Assembly (NCBI RefSeq): GCF_016019935.1
Contig: NZ_JAECMT010000004.1
Coordinates: 434,833-498,832, forward strand
Direction of reading: 5' to 3'
DNA from: Paenibacillus sp. GSMTC-2017
Lineage (GTDB): Bacteria; Bacillota; Bacilli; Paenibacillales; Paenibacillaceae
Length of the DNA stretch: 64,000 bases
Part shown: positions 43,568-53,927 of the stretch, piece by piece
Layout of the letters: the number at the start of each line of letters is the position of its first letter
Position numbering within the stretch: position 1 is the first letter of the stretch
The notes under the pieces: model-generated
Databases searched by the model: none
The model's input: only the letters and a program-made list of their open reading frames with translations
What the model was told of the DNA's origin: nothing
Program-made: the position numbers and the translations under genes

Positions 43568-44616
43568 CAGATGGTCACCCTCTCATCTTTCACCGACTGA
43601 TAAACCTCCCCGATTATACCTTCTAGCTGATGAACACCCGAATCCGTATTCGTCATAATGACTGCGCCTCTGCCAAGATGAGGGTATGCCACCAGCATAC
43701 ATTGGAACCCAACTCCCCAACCAAGTGAAGAAATTTCAAATGTTTGATCAGAGCCATCAAGGAAAATACCTAACCCCGTCCACTCTTTATCGTATTGTGG
43801 GCTCATCCACTCTTTCACTGTAGCTTCTGAAATTCCAAGTTTACTTCTGCCATGAAGAGCATTCATTACTTCAATAACTAACAAAGCTATATCCGTTGGA
43901 GTTGTCCAAAGTCCACAGGCAGCTGCATATGGATAGTGAGGATATCTATCCTCTACAACACTACCATCGTTCGAATGACCGCATGCGAACTCCCCACCGT
44001 TTTTTATTGAAAAGGACGGTTGATAGGTACTGTTTGTTAATTCCAGTGGTTCAAAGATTAACTCGTACATGAGGAGTTCGAACGGTTTGCCAGTAACATC
44101 TTCAATTACTTGTTGTATGATACAAAAGCCTGCGTCAGAGTAATTAAATGTGCTCATAGGTTCGTATGCAACCGTAATAGGATCTTTGCAATAGGGAGTT
44201 GATCCTGCTAACAGCTCCGCCATTGTCGGATCTCCCTTAGTATCATCGAACACGCTAAAGCTTCCTTCTGGATCAACAACACCAGACTGATGGCTTAGTA
44301 ATGTCCGAAGTGTAACAGGTTTACTAGGATAGAATAGACCAGTAGGAACTTTCCAAGAAGTAAGTCGGACATTAACGTCTTCATCTAATTCTAAGATGCT
44401 GCTTTCGGTAAGCCTCATTACTAGCAATGAAGTTACAAACTTACTTATTGAGCAAGCATTGAAAATAGCATGTGTACTTACCTCTGTAGTAGTCGCTGCC
44501 TCCAGAAACCCAAAACCTTCTGCCTTGCTGACTTCGTTATTTTGAATAAGAGCTAAACTTAATCCAGCGACATTATAATGTTGTAGTCGTTCAACGATAT
44601 CAAACGTTAACTTCAT
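43564..44616 (-). CDS. Beta-lactamase-fold serine hydrolase, cytoplasmic
   Basis: A 350-residue serine hydrolase of the class-C beta-lactamase/penicillin-binding fold. The nucleophile motif is SISK (56-59) and the second motif YSD (159-161, D in place of the usual N). No signal peptide is seen, so it probably acts in the cytoplasm on an ester or peptide rather than on cell-wall substrates. AGGGGG lies before the ATG. It is coupled to the VOC gene by a TTGA overlap. Confidence 0.85.
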   Translation of the reverse strand: MKLTFDIVERLQHYNVAGLSLALIQNNEVSKAEGFGFLEAATTTEVSTHAIFNACSISKFVTSLLVMRLTESSILELDEDVNVRLTSWKVPTGLFYPSKPVTLRTLLSHQSGVVDPEGSFSVFDDTKGDPTMAELLAGSTPYCKDPITVAYEPMSTFNYSDAGFCIIQQVIEDVTGKPFELLMYELIFEPLELTNSTYQPSFSIKNGGEFACGHSNDGSVVEDRYPHYPYAAACGLWTTPTDIALLVIEVMNALHGRSKLGISEATVKEWMSPQYDKEWTGLGIFLDGSDQTFEISSLGWGVGFQCMLVAYPHLGRGAVIMTNTDSGVHQLEGIIGEVYQSVKDERVTIC

Positions 44617-44786
44617 ATTCGAACAAGCCCCCTATGCATGGTAATGGGACCGAGCCCCATAAATCACAATCTTTCTCACATAGATTATAGAACGTATGTT
44701 CCTATTTTGCAATGAAGAATTATGATGATAGGAACAATTACTATTTTCGACTTATTTATATGATGTTTAGTGAGATTATGCGTAAT

Positions 44787-44815
44787 TTTTGATGGATTCA
44801 ATCATTAGATATAAT
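44787..44815 (+). promoter_or_regulatory. Likely promoter of the GH20 gene
   Basis: TATAAT at 44810-44815 with a weak TTTTGA 17 bp upstream (or TTGATG at 15 bp). The start codon follows 50 bp later. Confidence 0.4.
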
Positions 44816-44865
44816 GTAAAATACATATATATGAACGAATCAATCACTCTTAGGAGGAACCTTAG

Positions 44866-46776
44866 ATGAAAGTGAAGTTTCAAGGCAATATTTCAGAGCT
44901 TACGCAAGGCATCACGTTATTGCTGGAGGATCTTGGAGTGACCGAAGCTGAAGGCGGAATCGTTGTAACGGTAGAGCCGTCTGAGAGCAATCTTGAAGTG
45001 GGTTTGCAGGGCAATGAGGCTTACATTCGTTACGCTGCGAAACATCAATTTTTCCGTGGACTAAGTCTTCTTATTCAAAAGGGGCAAGGCGGATCAAACT
45101 TTCAATTAAGCGAAAAGCAGCAGTTTGACGCGATTGGTCCGATGTTCGACCTTTCACGTAATGGTGTATTAACTGTTGATGCTTTTAAATTTTTACTTCG
45201 CAAAATGGCGCTTATGGGTATGAATAGCGTTATGCTATATATGGAAGATACGTATGAAATCGAAGGAGAACCTTACTTCGGTTATATGCGCGGACGTTAT
45301 TCACAAGCTGAACTAAAAGAAATTGACGATTACGCACATCAATTTGGTATAGAAGCTTTCCCAAGCATACAAACGCTCGCTCACTTAGAGGAGTTTTTGA
45401 AATGGGAGCCAGTGAAAGCATACAAGGATACAAAAGGTGCACTTCTTGTAGGTGACGAAAAGACAGAACGACTTGTTGAAAATATGATTGTCAGCATTAC
45501 GAAGCCATTCCGCAGTAAAAAGATCCATATCGGTATGGACGAGGCAGAAGAGCTTGGACGCGGTAAATACTTAGACCACAATGGACATGTTAGTCGTTTT
45601 GACATTATGACAGGTCATTTAGAAAGAGTACTCGAAATTACACGTCGTCTTGGACTGAAACCGATGATGTGGAGCGATATGTTCCTAAAGCTAGCTTCGG
45701 ACAACGGCGAAGAATATTACGGACATGAAACACAAATTCCAGAAGAGATGGCAAAACGTATTCCGAAAGACGTTGATATGGTCTACTGGGATTATAACCA
45801 TGTTGAGAGCGAAGATTACGAGAAGTTGATCGCTAAGCATCGTCCGATCGGCAACAATTTAATATTCGCTGGAGCAGTATGGGTGTTTAACACATTTGGC
45901 GTTAACTACGGCCTTTCTTTACCTGCAACGGATACAGCGCTTCAAGTATGTAAGAAAGAAGGTATCCGTGAAGTTTACGCTACGATGTGGGGCGATGATG
46001 GAATGGAGAGTAATCCGTACATCGCTTTGCTAGGATTACAACTATATGCGGAGCATGCGTATACAGAAGGTTCGCCGGATGATGCTGTAGTGGCTGAGCG
46101 AGTTAAGTTCTGTACAGGCATTGATGCAGATACGTATTTGCAGCTGAAATATTTGGACGAGACGCCAGGAGCTGAACCGAACAATCAGAAGCAAAGTAAT
46201 CCTTGTAAGTTTTTACTTTATCAAGATGTGTTGTTAGGGTTGTTCGATAAGCAAATTGAAGGGCTAGAGATGTCTGCTCACTATGCGTGGCTGGAAGGTG
46301 AGTTTGCAGCACGTCGTGATTCGTCTCTTGAGCTGGATTATTTGTTCGAAGTACCGCAGAAGCTCTGCGGTGTACTGAAACGGAAGAGTGAGATTGGCAT
46401 TGAACTTAAAAGTGCATATGATACTGGCGACAAAGCGACTTTGAAGCGTATTGCAAACGAGGTTCTACCGGAAATTGCTACAGCGGTATCCGAACTGCGC
46501 ATCGCACATCGCAAGCAGTGGCTAACGATGTTTAAAGTGTTCGGCTGGGAAGTTATTGATATTCGCTATGGCGGTGTAATTAACCGTCTCGATACTGCGA
46601 GTATGCGATTAAATGATTATGTCGATGGTCGTATTGAACGTATCGAAGAGTTGGAGCAGGAACGTTTGCTATACAGCACTACGAACCGTTTCACGAATAA
46701 AGGCGCTGGCTGGTGCAGTTACTACTACCGTATGGCATCACCGAACGTATTTTTCCATGTCATTAATCCATTCTAA
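44866..46776 (+). CDS. GH20 beta-N-acetylhexosaminidase, cytoplasmic
   Basis: A 636-residue glycoside hydrolase family 20 enzyme that removes terminal GlcNAc or GalNAc by substrate-assisted catalysis. The catalytic Asp-Glu pair is D225-E226 (HIGMDEAEELGRG). An N-terminal GH20b-type domain (about 1-80) precedes the TIM barrel (about 88-400), and a long helical C-terminal part follows (about 420-636). There is no signal peptide, so it degrades imported oligosaccharides; the length matches the intracellular GH20C group. An AGGAGG-type site (TAGGAGGAAC) precedes the ATG. It is a single gene with its own terminator. Confidence 0.92.
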   Translation: MKVKFQGNISELTQGITLLLEDLGVTEAEGGIVVTVEPSESNLEVGLQGNEAYIRYAAKHQFFRGLSLLIQKGQGGSNFQLSEKQQFDAIGPMFDLSRNGVLTVDAFKFLLRKMALMGMNSVMLYMEDTYEIEGEPYFGYMRGRYSQAELKEIDDYAHQFGIEAFPSIQTLAHLEEFLKWEPVKAYKDTKGALLVGDEKTERLVENMIVSITKPFRSKKIHIGMDEAEELGRGKYLDHNGHVSRFDIMTGHLERVLEITRRLGLKPMMWSDMFLKLASDNGEEYYGHETQIPEEMAKRIPKDVDMVYWDYNHVESEDYEKLIAKHRPIGNNLIFAGAVWVFNTFGVNYGLSLPATDTALQVCKKEGIREVYATMWGDDGMESNPYIALLGLQLYAEHAYTEGSPDDAVVAERVKFCTGIDADTYLQLKYLDETPGAEPNNQKQSNPCKFLLYQDVLLGLFDKQIEGLEMSAHYAWLEGEFAARRDSSLELDYLFEVPQKLCGVLKRKSEIGIELKSAYDTGDKATLKRIANEVLPEIATAVSELRIAHRKQWLTMFKVFGWEVIDIRYGGVINRLDTASMRLNDYVDGRIERIEELEQERLLYSTTNRFTNKGAGWCSYYYRMASPNVFFHVINPF

Positions 46777-46790
46777 ATTTCCGTAAACGA

Positions 46791-46838
46791 AAGGGACTGT
46801 TTCTTGAAGTCATATCGACTTCAGGAACAGTCCCTTTT
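46791..46838 (+). terminator. Terminator of the GH20 gene
   Basis: AAGGGACTGTT and AACAGTCCCTT arms with an inner TGAAGTC/GACTTCA stem, then TTTTT. It may also serve the convergent SLH gene, whose T-run is weaker. Confidence 0.88.
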
Positions 46839-46871
46839 TGCTCTAGCGGTGAACCGAGCAGCTTTTAGCTA

Positions 46872-49800
46872 TTATTTTAATAGATTGCCGATTAACATTG
46901 CGGCTTCTGCTCTAGTTGAGATACCGTGAGGAACGAATGTATTTACATTCCGGCCTTTGACGAACTGCAAAGCTGCTGCTGCTCTAACATCATCCAGCGC
47001 CCATGCTGCAATGTCTTGTTCGTCGATAAAGGCAGTAACCGGCGACTCCTCTAACGGTTTGCCAATTAGAAGTTTATATGCTCGCATCGTCATAACGACC
47101 ATTTCTTCTCTCGTAATCTTGCCATTCGGATCAAAGGAGGATTCGCTTTTTCCGAATACAAGTCCCGATTTCAAAGCAATAGCAATCGTATCTGCATACC
47201 ATGCGTCTGATGCAACATCGTCGAACGAAATGTGAGCTTTCTCCGTTAGCATCAATGTCCTTACGAGCATGGATGCATATTCCGCTCTCGTTACGGAACG
47301 ATCAGGCTCGAATGCCGTCTCACTAACGCCTTGTACGATTTGTTTAGCCGCAAGGCTTTGAATCGCATCATAAGCCCAATGCGAGGCTGGCACATCTTCA
47401 AAATTCTGTTGTAGACTGAGTACCGCATAATTGCTGAAATGATGAATTTCCGCACTCATATAACCATCCTTGTATTCACTACCTACATATTCAAGTTTTC
47501 CATTGTCTGCGATGTAATAAATACCGGACAATGCAGGATTAACACCTTCTACTAGTTTCATTCGAATGATGATAGGCTGCTCGAATGTGCTTATTTTTGT
47601 CGTTTGGCCATTTGCAGCTGCGACGATCAATGAGAAATCATATACTTCGCCTGCTAAGCTAACTCCTGATTGACCAGTTGAGGTGATTGCTTTGTTCATT
47701 AAGACGTCCGCTTCGGTTTTCGTAAGCAGAGCCATATCTAGCACTAGCTTGACGTCTTTATTGTCACCTGCCGAAAGAAGAGCTTGGCTAATGACCTTGG
47801 CCGGAACATCAATCAACAGATTGTCCTTTTTAACCGTCAAACCCTTCTCTTCGAGCAGGGTAGCAATTTGCATCGGAACCACCAGTTGTTTTGTATCGGC
47901 TGCAACCGGAATCGTCACTAAACCTTGCCCCGCGGACTGGTTTACTTCTGTGATGTCCACTGTGTGCACGCCGGGTTGTTCAGGGGACGATCCGTCGTTA
48001 CCATTTCCGCCACCGGTATTGTTACCACCGTTACCACCACCGCCGCCGTTGCCTCCGCTGCCACCAGTACCGCCATTACCTCCATTAGAATCAATTTGTC
48101 CAGTAATGGTAATGATTACGGAAGCTGTAATGCTCTCGTTACTATTCCATGTTGCAATGACTTTGACCTTGCCGTCTTTGACTGCAGTCAGAAGACCGGA
48201 CTCGTTAATGGACGCTTTATCGGTAGCCGTTCCGTCTTCGTTCACAACGGACCAAGTGAATGTTGCTTCCGGTTCACTAGCTGGGATCAACTTAGCTTGC
48301 AGTTGCAGCTTGCCGCCTTTCGTTCCAATAGAAGTAGCATCATTTTCTCCTTTTACTTCAACGGTGTGAATAACTTCGTCCTCTTTTGCAATCGTAAATG
48401 TGACGCGTCCAAGTTCGATGTTATCGTTTGATGTCGTGTAATCTGCTTCACCGACATATACGACGTCATAGCGGCCCGGTTCAAGACTCAGTCCTTCAAA
48501 TATGAGCGATCCGTTAGGTTGAACGGAGCTATTCGTGTTCTTTTTGGCAATCGCTGTTGTTGTTTTGTTAAGCTTCGTGCCTTCCGGGAAAATTCCGATC
48601 CAGTCTTTGGCGACGGAACCTGTGTAGTCAACCTTTAGAGAAGCGCCCGGTGCATGCGTATTATCCGTCATGGAAAGCGTAGGATGGCCCAAATTCAGAT
48701 CGGGATCCGTTGAAGGATCAACAACAGGTATACTAACAGGCAACTTTACTTCGAACTGTGCGTTCGCGATCCATTTATCGTTCATGAAATCACGACCTTT
48801 AACCAGTACCTTATTATCGTATACCTCAACGAAATAACCTTGATTCCCTACTTTGCTGGCATTGCTGTCCGTCCAAAGATAAGATGTTGCCGCTGTGTTG
48901 AACATGGTTGAGTATTTGGCATTGTACATCGTATCCATCGAGCCTAGCTCCCAGTGTGTATGGCCGCTGAACAAGATAGCTTGAGGGTGCTTGCTTAAAA
49001 TCGTTTTGAATTCTTTGTCCTGTCTCACACCATACCAGTAGAAAGATGGATTTTTAGATACTTGGGTGCCAGACACTGTATTTTTCAAAGGTTGATGATG
49101 GAAGACGAAAACAGGCTTGTTTGCCGCTGCATCTTCTGATAGCTTTTCATCGAGCCACTTCAACTGTTCATCTGTCAAATAAGAATAATCCTTTAATCCC
49201 TTTTCAGTTCCAAGGAAAATGAAGTGAACACCTTTAATCCATACATCGTAATATTTCGAAGTCATATTCGTGTATTTCTTAAATAGCTCGGTTTGATTGT
49301 CCCAATCAGCCCAGCGGACATCGTGATTGCCCTCTATGAAGAAGCTTTCTGGCAACTGGTCCTTATATAGGTCGAATATTCTCGCTAACTCTTTGTATTG
49401 GGCTTCGGTTCCGTTTTCTGTGTTGTCGCCGACCGTCATAATTCCGTCACTATCAGGTGACAATGCGGCAATATCTTTAAGTGTGTCATCCAAATGTTTA
49501 TTATGGATATGGTTCGGGTCGCCCATAATGTGCATATCCGACAACACTTGGAATTTAGCGATCGGCTTTTCCAAAACGATGCCTGGAATGGATGTTTCTA
49601 CTCCAGAATCCGTTTCTCCAGCATCCGAGCCCGAATAAGCGATAAGCTTAGTAGCTCCAATAGGAATAGCTGTATTATCGGAGAAAGTATGCACCGCATA
49701 AGTTAGCCCACCAAGGTCTGGCGATAAAGAAGCGATGGGAGGTTGTCCCGGAAGCTTGCCAATATCGTTGCCCCAGTACAGGGTGTAGCTCGTAACATTA

Positions 49801-50273
49801 GCAGCATTGGCAGGAGGAGAGATGTGTACTTCCCCTGCTACTTCGCTAGCATCGGAATCCGTATCCGTAAATGTGACCCCAGACGGAGGATTTAGAGTGA
49901 TGACGGAGAACGGAACACGCTGAAAGATGTTGTATCCGTCATTTTCCATATATAGTGCTTCGTATTCCCCTGGTGCGAGCACCTTCGAGAAGCTAATCTT
50001 TCCATTAGGATTGTTTTTAGGATAAGCCCATGTTAAGGAAGGGTTGCTGCCTTTTGGTTCGGCGCCTTTTGGGTATAGCCCAATCCAATCGTTCAGCGTA
50101 CCTCCTGTAAATGATAACGTGATTGGTTTTCCTTGGATGAATGCAGGCTTGTCCATAGTAACTGTCTGAGTGGCAGCATAGGTTACTGGGGCTGGCAATA
50201 TCTGAACCACCATCATCCATGCGATGACAAAACAAAGCGAGAGGGACATTTTTCTTTTAACGGATTTAAACAT
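46872..50273 (-). CDS. SLH-anchored surface metallophosphoesterase
   Basis: A 1,133-residue secreted protein. Order, numbered from the ATG at 50273: signal peptide (1-34); a beta-sandwich of the WIGLYPKG...LAPGEYEALYMENDGY type (about 40-125); an FN3-like stretch (130-230); a calcineurin-like metallophosphoesterase domain (240-495) with metal motifs DMH (246-248), GDN (282-284), GNHD (315-318), HH (392-393) and GHTH (437-440); a second WIGIFPEG sandwich (530-630); a Big_2-like domain (640-720); a Gly-rich linker (about 730-765); an unrecognised domain; and three SLH domains. The start at 50273 is preferred over a GTG at 50282 because of ribosome-site spacing. All metal-site motifs are intact, so it should hydrolyse phosphoesters at the cell surface. 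It lies 87 bp behind the HAD gene. Confidence 0.9.
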   Translation of the reverse strand: MFKSVKRKMSLSLCFVIAWMMVVQILPAPVTYAATQTVTMDKPAFIQGKPITLSFTGGTLNDWIGLYPKGAEPKGSNPSLTWAYPKNNPNGKISFSKVLAPGEYEALYMENDGYNIFQRVPFSVITLNPPSGVTFTDTDSDASEVAGEVHISPPANAANVTSYTLYWGNDIGKLPGQPPIASLSPDLGGLTYAVHTFSDNTAIPIGATKLIAYSGSDAGETDSGVETSIPGIVLEKPIAKFQVLSDMHIMGDPNHIHNKHLDDTLKDIAALSPDSDGIMTVGDNTENGTEAQYKELARIFDLYKDQLPESFFIEGNHDVRWADWDNQTELFKKYTNMTSKYYDVWIKGVHFIFLGTEKGLKDYSYLTDEQLKWLDEKLSEDAAANKPVFVFHHQPLKNTVSGTQVSKNPSFYWYGVRQDKEFKTILSKHPQAILFSGHTHWELGSMDTMYNAKYSTMFNTAATSYLWTDSNASKVGNQGYFVEVYDNKVLVKGRDFMNDKWIANAQFEVKLPVSIPVVDPSTDPDLNLGHPTLSMTDNTHAPGASLKVDYTGSVAKDWIGIFPEGTKLNKTTTAIAKKNTNSSVQPNGSLIFEGLSLEPGRYDVVYVGEADYTTSNDNIELGRVTFTIAKEDEVIHTVEVKGENDATSIGTKGGKLQLQAKLIPASEPEATFTWSVVNEDGTATDKASINESGLLTAVKDGKVKVIATWNSNESITASVIITITGQIDSNGGNGGTGGSGGNGGGGGNGGNNTGGGNGNDGSSPEQPGVHTVDITEVNQSAGQGLVTIPVAADTKQLVVPMQIATLLEEKGLTVKKDNLLIDVPAKVISQALLSAGDNKDVKLVLDMALLTKTEADVLMNKAITSTGQSGVSLAGEVYDFSLIVAAANGQTTKISTFEQPIIIRMKLVEGVNPALSGIYYIADNGKLEYVGSEYKDGYMSAEIHHFSNYAVLSLQQNFEDVPASHWAYDAIQSLAAKQIVQGVSETAFEPDRSVTRAEYASMLVRTLMLTEKAHISFDDVASDAWYADTIAIALKSGLVFGKSESSFDPNGKITREEMVVMTMRAYKLLIGKPLEESPVTAFIDEQDIAAWALDDVRAAAALQFVKGRNVNTFVPHGISTRAEAAMLIGNLLK

Positions 50274-50359
50274 TAGCTTCACGCACCTCTATTCAATAGT
50301 TGGAATGAATAATCTTGTTGACGTGGCGAGAATAAGCAATTTTCATCTCCAAGCCGCTT

Positions 50360-51133
50360 TCAGCTTTCCTTGTCAGAAGCCTCTAAGCGAAGCTGGGCAT
50401 ACGAACTGACGACTTCATCCGCATCGATTAGTTTGTGAGCACTTTTCATGGTAATATCCGATAATCCAACGGTTACGGCAACTTTTGCGGAATTGCCCAT
50501 CTGCATATCACCGTTCGTATCGCCGATAACGGCTACTTCAGCGGGATGCAACCCGAGCTGGAAGCAAGCCAGCTCAACCATATCGGGATAAGGTTTGCCC
50601 CTTTTGACCATGTCATGCCCAATGACCGCCTTGAAGTGGGAACGAATACCGAGCCATGTCAAATGGTTCTCCGCTTCACGCGTTTCATCCGCCGTCACGA
50701 CACCTAGAGCCAAGCCTTGAGTGCTGCAAAGTTTAACGAAATCCAGCATGCCGGGCAATGGAACCGCAGGACGGGTAGTCTCCATCTCAACGTATGCCGC
50801 ATTCATGCTTTCCCGGGCCAGCTTCATAGCGTCGCCCCAAGGGGTTCCAAGCCGGTAAGCCTGCCATGCCAATATAGCCTGCAAGTCTCCGGTTGATCCC
50901 ATCGCAAGCGGCCCTTCTATGCTGTAATCATTGACACGCCCATCGTCGTCGTGAATGGTTCCCCAAAGCTCTGATAACGGAGCAACGGCAGATGGTACTA
51001 GACTTGAGAAGTGTCGGTGCACGGACTCGCTCCAATAACCCCACAGCCTAATGAAGTCAAGCAGAGTCCCGTCTTTGTCGAATAATATTCCTTTTACGGG
51101 ATAACGATTATCGTTGATTACTAAGTCCGGCAT
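50360..51133 (-). CDS. HAD-superfamily phosphatase
   Basis: A 257-residue hydrolase of the phosphoglycolate-phosphatase-like HAD branch. The nucleophile and acid are D19 and D21 (FDKDGTLLDF), and motif IV is GDTNGDMQMGN. A helical cap lies in between. The start at 51133 is chosen for the AGGAG site; an upstream ATG at 51172 overlaps the permease and has none. PhnX (phosphonoacetaldehyde hydrolase) is rejected because its nucleophile motif is D-x-A, not D-x-D. It follows a transporter of the 2-aminoethylphosphonate type by 31 bp, so it probably removes phosphate from the imported compound. Confidence 0.85.
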   Translation of the reverse strand: MPDLVINDNRYPVKGILFDKDGTLLDFIRLWGYWSESVHRHFSSLVPSAVAPLSELWGTIHDDDGRVNDYSIEGPLAMGSTGDLQAILAWQAYRLGTPWGDAMKLARESMNAAYVEMETTRPAVPLPGMLDFVKLCSTQGLALGVVTADETREAENHLTWLGIRSHFKAVIGHDMVKRGKPYPDMVELACFQLGLHPAEVAVIGDTNGDMQMGNSAKVAVTVGLSDITMKSAHKLIDADEVVSSYAQLRLEASDKES

Positions 51134-51164
51134 GTTCATCACTCCTGCAGTTTGCAAAATAGGA

Positions 51165-52865
51165 CTAATCATCTTGTCTCTTCAGGTAGCCTTCTGTTTT
51201 CCTACGCCACTTGCGAGATACCCACATGACGCCGGTACGAAGAAGCAAATTAGCAATAATAATTAATGTAGACATCGCCGCGGCTGGGGCAATATCGCCT
51301 GAATCCTCCATGCTGACAATAGCAACAGCAGCAGGCTTTAAGTCCGGTGCATACAAGAAAATAATTGCCGACACGGTTACCATGCTGTTAATGAAGTAAT
51401 AAATAAATACTTCCAATATCGCGGGAAGCGACAGTGGCACGGTTACCCGAAACAATGTCTTATACCAAGGCACGTTCATGGATTCGGAGGCCGCTTCGAA
51501 CTCGCTGTCGAGCTTCTTGAGCGACGAAGTCATCGTCAGGAAGGACACAGAATAGAAGTGAACGATATTGCATAGGATCAAGATCCAGATTGTGCCGTAT
51601 AAGCTATGCAGAGGCTGATTTGGATTGTTGAAGAAAAAAACATAGATCAAACCAAGCACCAAACCAGGCAATGCCATCGGCAGCATGGATAGAAAGTATC
51701 CTGCTTGACGAAGCGCGGGATAACCGCGTGTCTTCTCAATTAAATAAGCGAAAATAAAGGTAAGGAACGTTCCGATAGCTGCGGAACCGAAAGCAATGAG
51801 CAGACTGTTCGTGAAAGGTCCTGCACCTTCGAAGAACCCTTTATAATGAGCAAACGAAATGGATAAATCATACGGCCATACGTTAACTAATGAACCGTAT
51901 ATCGCAACAAGAATAATGCCAAGTATGACGGCCGATATCGTTAGGCAGAGCATATAAAACAAGGTGTCGCGCGATTTGTTTCGAGCGATGCGGTAAGGTG
52001 TAGACTTGGCGCTAATCCATCCGCTCTGCTTGCGCTGGAATACACGGTCAACAACAAATGAAATAACGGCTGGTATAAGCAACAGTACGCCTACTGCAGA
52101 ACCCATTTGCATGTTTTGCTGACCAATAACTTGCTTGTACAAATCTGTGGCAAGCACGTTAAATTGCCCTCCGACAACTTTAGGCGCCCCGAAATCGGTA
52201 AATGTCAGTACGAAACAGACGAAGATGGCACCGATCAAACCAAATTTGACGCTCGGAACCGTAACGGTCAAAAATGTGCGCCACTTGGAAGCGCCAAGCG
52301 TATCGGCAGCTTCGTATAAGCGGAAGTCTGAGCTTGAGAGAGCGATAGACATCATCAAGAAAGCTTGAGGGAAAGTGTATAGCACTTCCGCCATTATGAT
52401 TCCGACAGGGCCGTATAATGGGATCCGAAATTCAGGCAATAGTCCAAAAAGTCCTGTTGATAGTAAGCCTTGATTGCCGAATAAATAGATGAGTGACAAG
52501 CCGTGAAGCATGGACGGTGCGAATAATGGGAGCAATGCAATCGCCCGAAAAAACCATTTCCCACGGATATTGCTTCTCTCCAGCGCATAGGCGAAGCCGA
52601 ATCCAAGCGTAACCGCAATAAGTGTCGTGGCGGTAGAAACTTGGATCGAATTCCATAATGACGCGACTAGTGCAGGTGTTGTGAAGTACTGAACAAAGTG
52701 AGCTAATCCGATGAAGCTTCCGTCCGTATCTGTAACAGCCCTCCATAACAGCTCACCTAGAGGCAGCAGTATGGAAATCACAAGAGCAAGAGTCATCATT
52801 AAAATGAGGACATTTTGACTCCATCCATTTGTAGTTCGTTTTAGTTGTTTCAACAAGCTGTCCAT
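51165..52865 (-). CDS. Fused double-domain ABC permease (PhnU2/FbpB-like)
   Basis: A 566-residue permease made of two fused BPD_transp_1 domains, about 12 membrane helices in all. The first ATPase-docking loop reads YEAADTLGASKWRTFLTVTVP and the second EFEAASESMNVPWYKTLFRVTVP. This fused layout belongs to ferric-iron (FbpB) and 2-aminoethylphosphonate (PhnU2) importers. An AAGGAG site supports ATG 52865; an earlier TTG (52889) would overlap the ATPase gene. The gene lies between the ATPase (17 bp) and HAD (31 bp) genes. Confidence 0.88.
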   Translation of the reverse strand: MDSLLKQLKRTTNGWSQNVLILMMTLALVISILLPLGELLWRAVTDTDGSFIGLAHFVQYFTTPALVASLWNSIQVSTATTLIAVTLGFGFAYALERSNIRGKWFFRAIALLPLFAPSMLHGLSLIYLFGNQGLLSTGLFGLLPEFRIPLYGPVGIIMAEVLYTFPQAFLMMSIALSSSDFRLYEAADTLGASKWRTFLTVTVPSVKFGLIGAIFVCFVLTFTDFGAPKVVGGQFNVLATDLYKQVIGQQNMQMGSAVGVLLLIPAVISFVVDRVFQRKQSGWISAKSTPYRIARNKSRDTLFYMLCLTISAVILGIILVAIYGSLVNVWPYDLSISFAHYKGFFEGAGPFTNSLLIAFGSAAIGTFLTFIFAYLIEKTRGYPALRQAGYFLSMLPMALPGLVLGLIYVFFFNNPNQPLHSLYGTIWILILCNIVHFYSVSFLTMTSSLKKLDSEFEAASESMNVPWYKTLFRVTVPLSLPAILEVFIYYFINSMVTVSAIIFLYAPDLKPAAVAIVSMEDSGDIAPAAAMSTLIIIANLLLRTGVMWVSRKWRRKTEGYLKRQDD

Positions 52866-52881
52866 AACGTATCCGCGCTCC

Positions 52882-53904
52882 TTATACAACTGCGTACTCT
52901 GCCGATGATTGGAAGGTAATGATATGCTCCTCGGGCAGGACGAAGCGAACTAATCCATCAAGGCGAACATGGAATGTATCCATCTCCTTGGCGGCGACAT
53001 CGATTGTTATGAATTGGCGAAGCTTGTTCACAACTTCCAGAACTAAGCGATAATGTGTTCCACGATATTCGAGCTCTCGTACAAATGCTTGCATGCTCGG
53101 CTTGCTGTTCTCGCCGACTAATTGAACATGCTCAGGACGAATAGCGAGCAAGCCTCTCCACATCCCTCCAGGAGGCTGTTCAATGAAACTGATGGCGCCG
53201 ATAAAGTCGGCTACGAACGGAGTAGCCGGCTTTTCGTATATTTCCATTGGCGTTCCTACTTGAATAATGCGCGCATGGTTCATGACCACAATGCGGTCGG
53301 CCATCGTAAGCGCCTCTTCTTGGTCATGCGTCACCATGACGGTCGTCATGCCGAACTTTTGATGCAAACGTTTAATTTCATTACGCAGCTTGACCCGAAC
53401 TTTAGCATCTAGAGCAGATAGAGGCTCATCAAGCAAAAGGCAGTCTGGTGAGAAAGCTAAAGCTCTTGCCAAAGCGACGCGTTGCTGCTGGCCGCCGGAT
53501 AATTGAGAGGGCACTTTGTTTCTTTGCTCGTTTAGCTCAACTAGGTCCAGCATTTCGTCGACGCGGTCAATGATTTGTGGCTTCGTCATTCGGCCTGATA
53601 GCCCGTACGCAATGTTCTGGCTGACCGTAAGATTTGGGAACAGCGCGTAGGATTGGAACATCATGCCGAAATTCCGCTTGCCTGCCGGAAGGGAAGAAAT
53701 ATCCCTGCCAGCGATAACAAGTTTACCGGTATCCGATTTCTCCAGCCCTGCTATAATACGAAGCAACGTCGTTTTGCCACAGCCGCTTGGACCGAGTAAG
53801 CATATAAATTCATGTTTGTTAATGTCCAATTGAATGTCCAGAAGCGCGGTTTGTTTACCGAATTGCTTGGACAGATCACGCAGTGACAAATAGCCTTTAT
53901 TCAA
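52882..53904 (-). CDS. ABC transporter ATPase, FbpC/PotA/PhnT type
   Basis: A 340-residue importer ATPase. Walker A is GPSGCGKT (38-45), the signature LSGGQQQRVALARALA, Walker B LLLDEPLSALDAK, and the C-terminal TOBE-like regulatory domain runs from about residue 235. A TTG at 53904 is chosen because AGGAG precedes it with normal spacing; the first in-frame TTG at 53925 would read through the ribosome site. It lies 23 bp after the binding-protein gene. Confidence 0.92.
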   Translation of the reverse strand: MNKGYLSLRDLSKQFGKQTALLDIQLDINKHEFICLLGPSGCGKTTLLRIIAGLEKSDTGKLVIAGRDISSLPAGKRNFGMMFQSYALFPNLTVSQNIAYGLSGRMTKPQIIDRVDEMLDLVELNEQRNKVPSQLSGGQQQRVALARALAFSPDCLLLDEPLSALDAKVRVKLRNEIKRLHQKFGMTTVMVTHDQEEALTMADRIVVMNHARIIQVGTPMEIYEKPATPFVADFIGAISFIEQPPGGMWRGLLAIRPEHVQLVGENSKPSMQAFVRELEYRGTHYRLVLEVVNKLRQFITIDVAAKEMDTFHVRLDGLVRFVLPEEHIITFQSSAEYAVV

Positions 53905-53927
53905 GGTGCATTCTCCTAATAACAAAT

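Noticed and set aside
47683-48431. Plus-strand open frames of 228 and 168 codons inside the SLH phosphoesterase gene
   Set aside because: They mirror the Gly-rich linker and Big_2 region of the real gene, giving Pro- and Ser-rich or low-complexity translations, with no ribosome site.
50360-51133. Phosphonoacetaldehyde hydrolase PhnX
   Set aside because: The nucleophile motif is D-K-D, as in phosphatases, not D-x-A as in PhnX.
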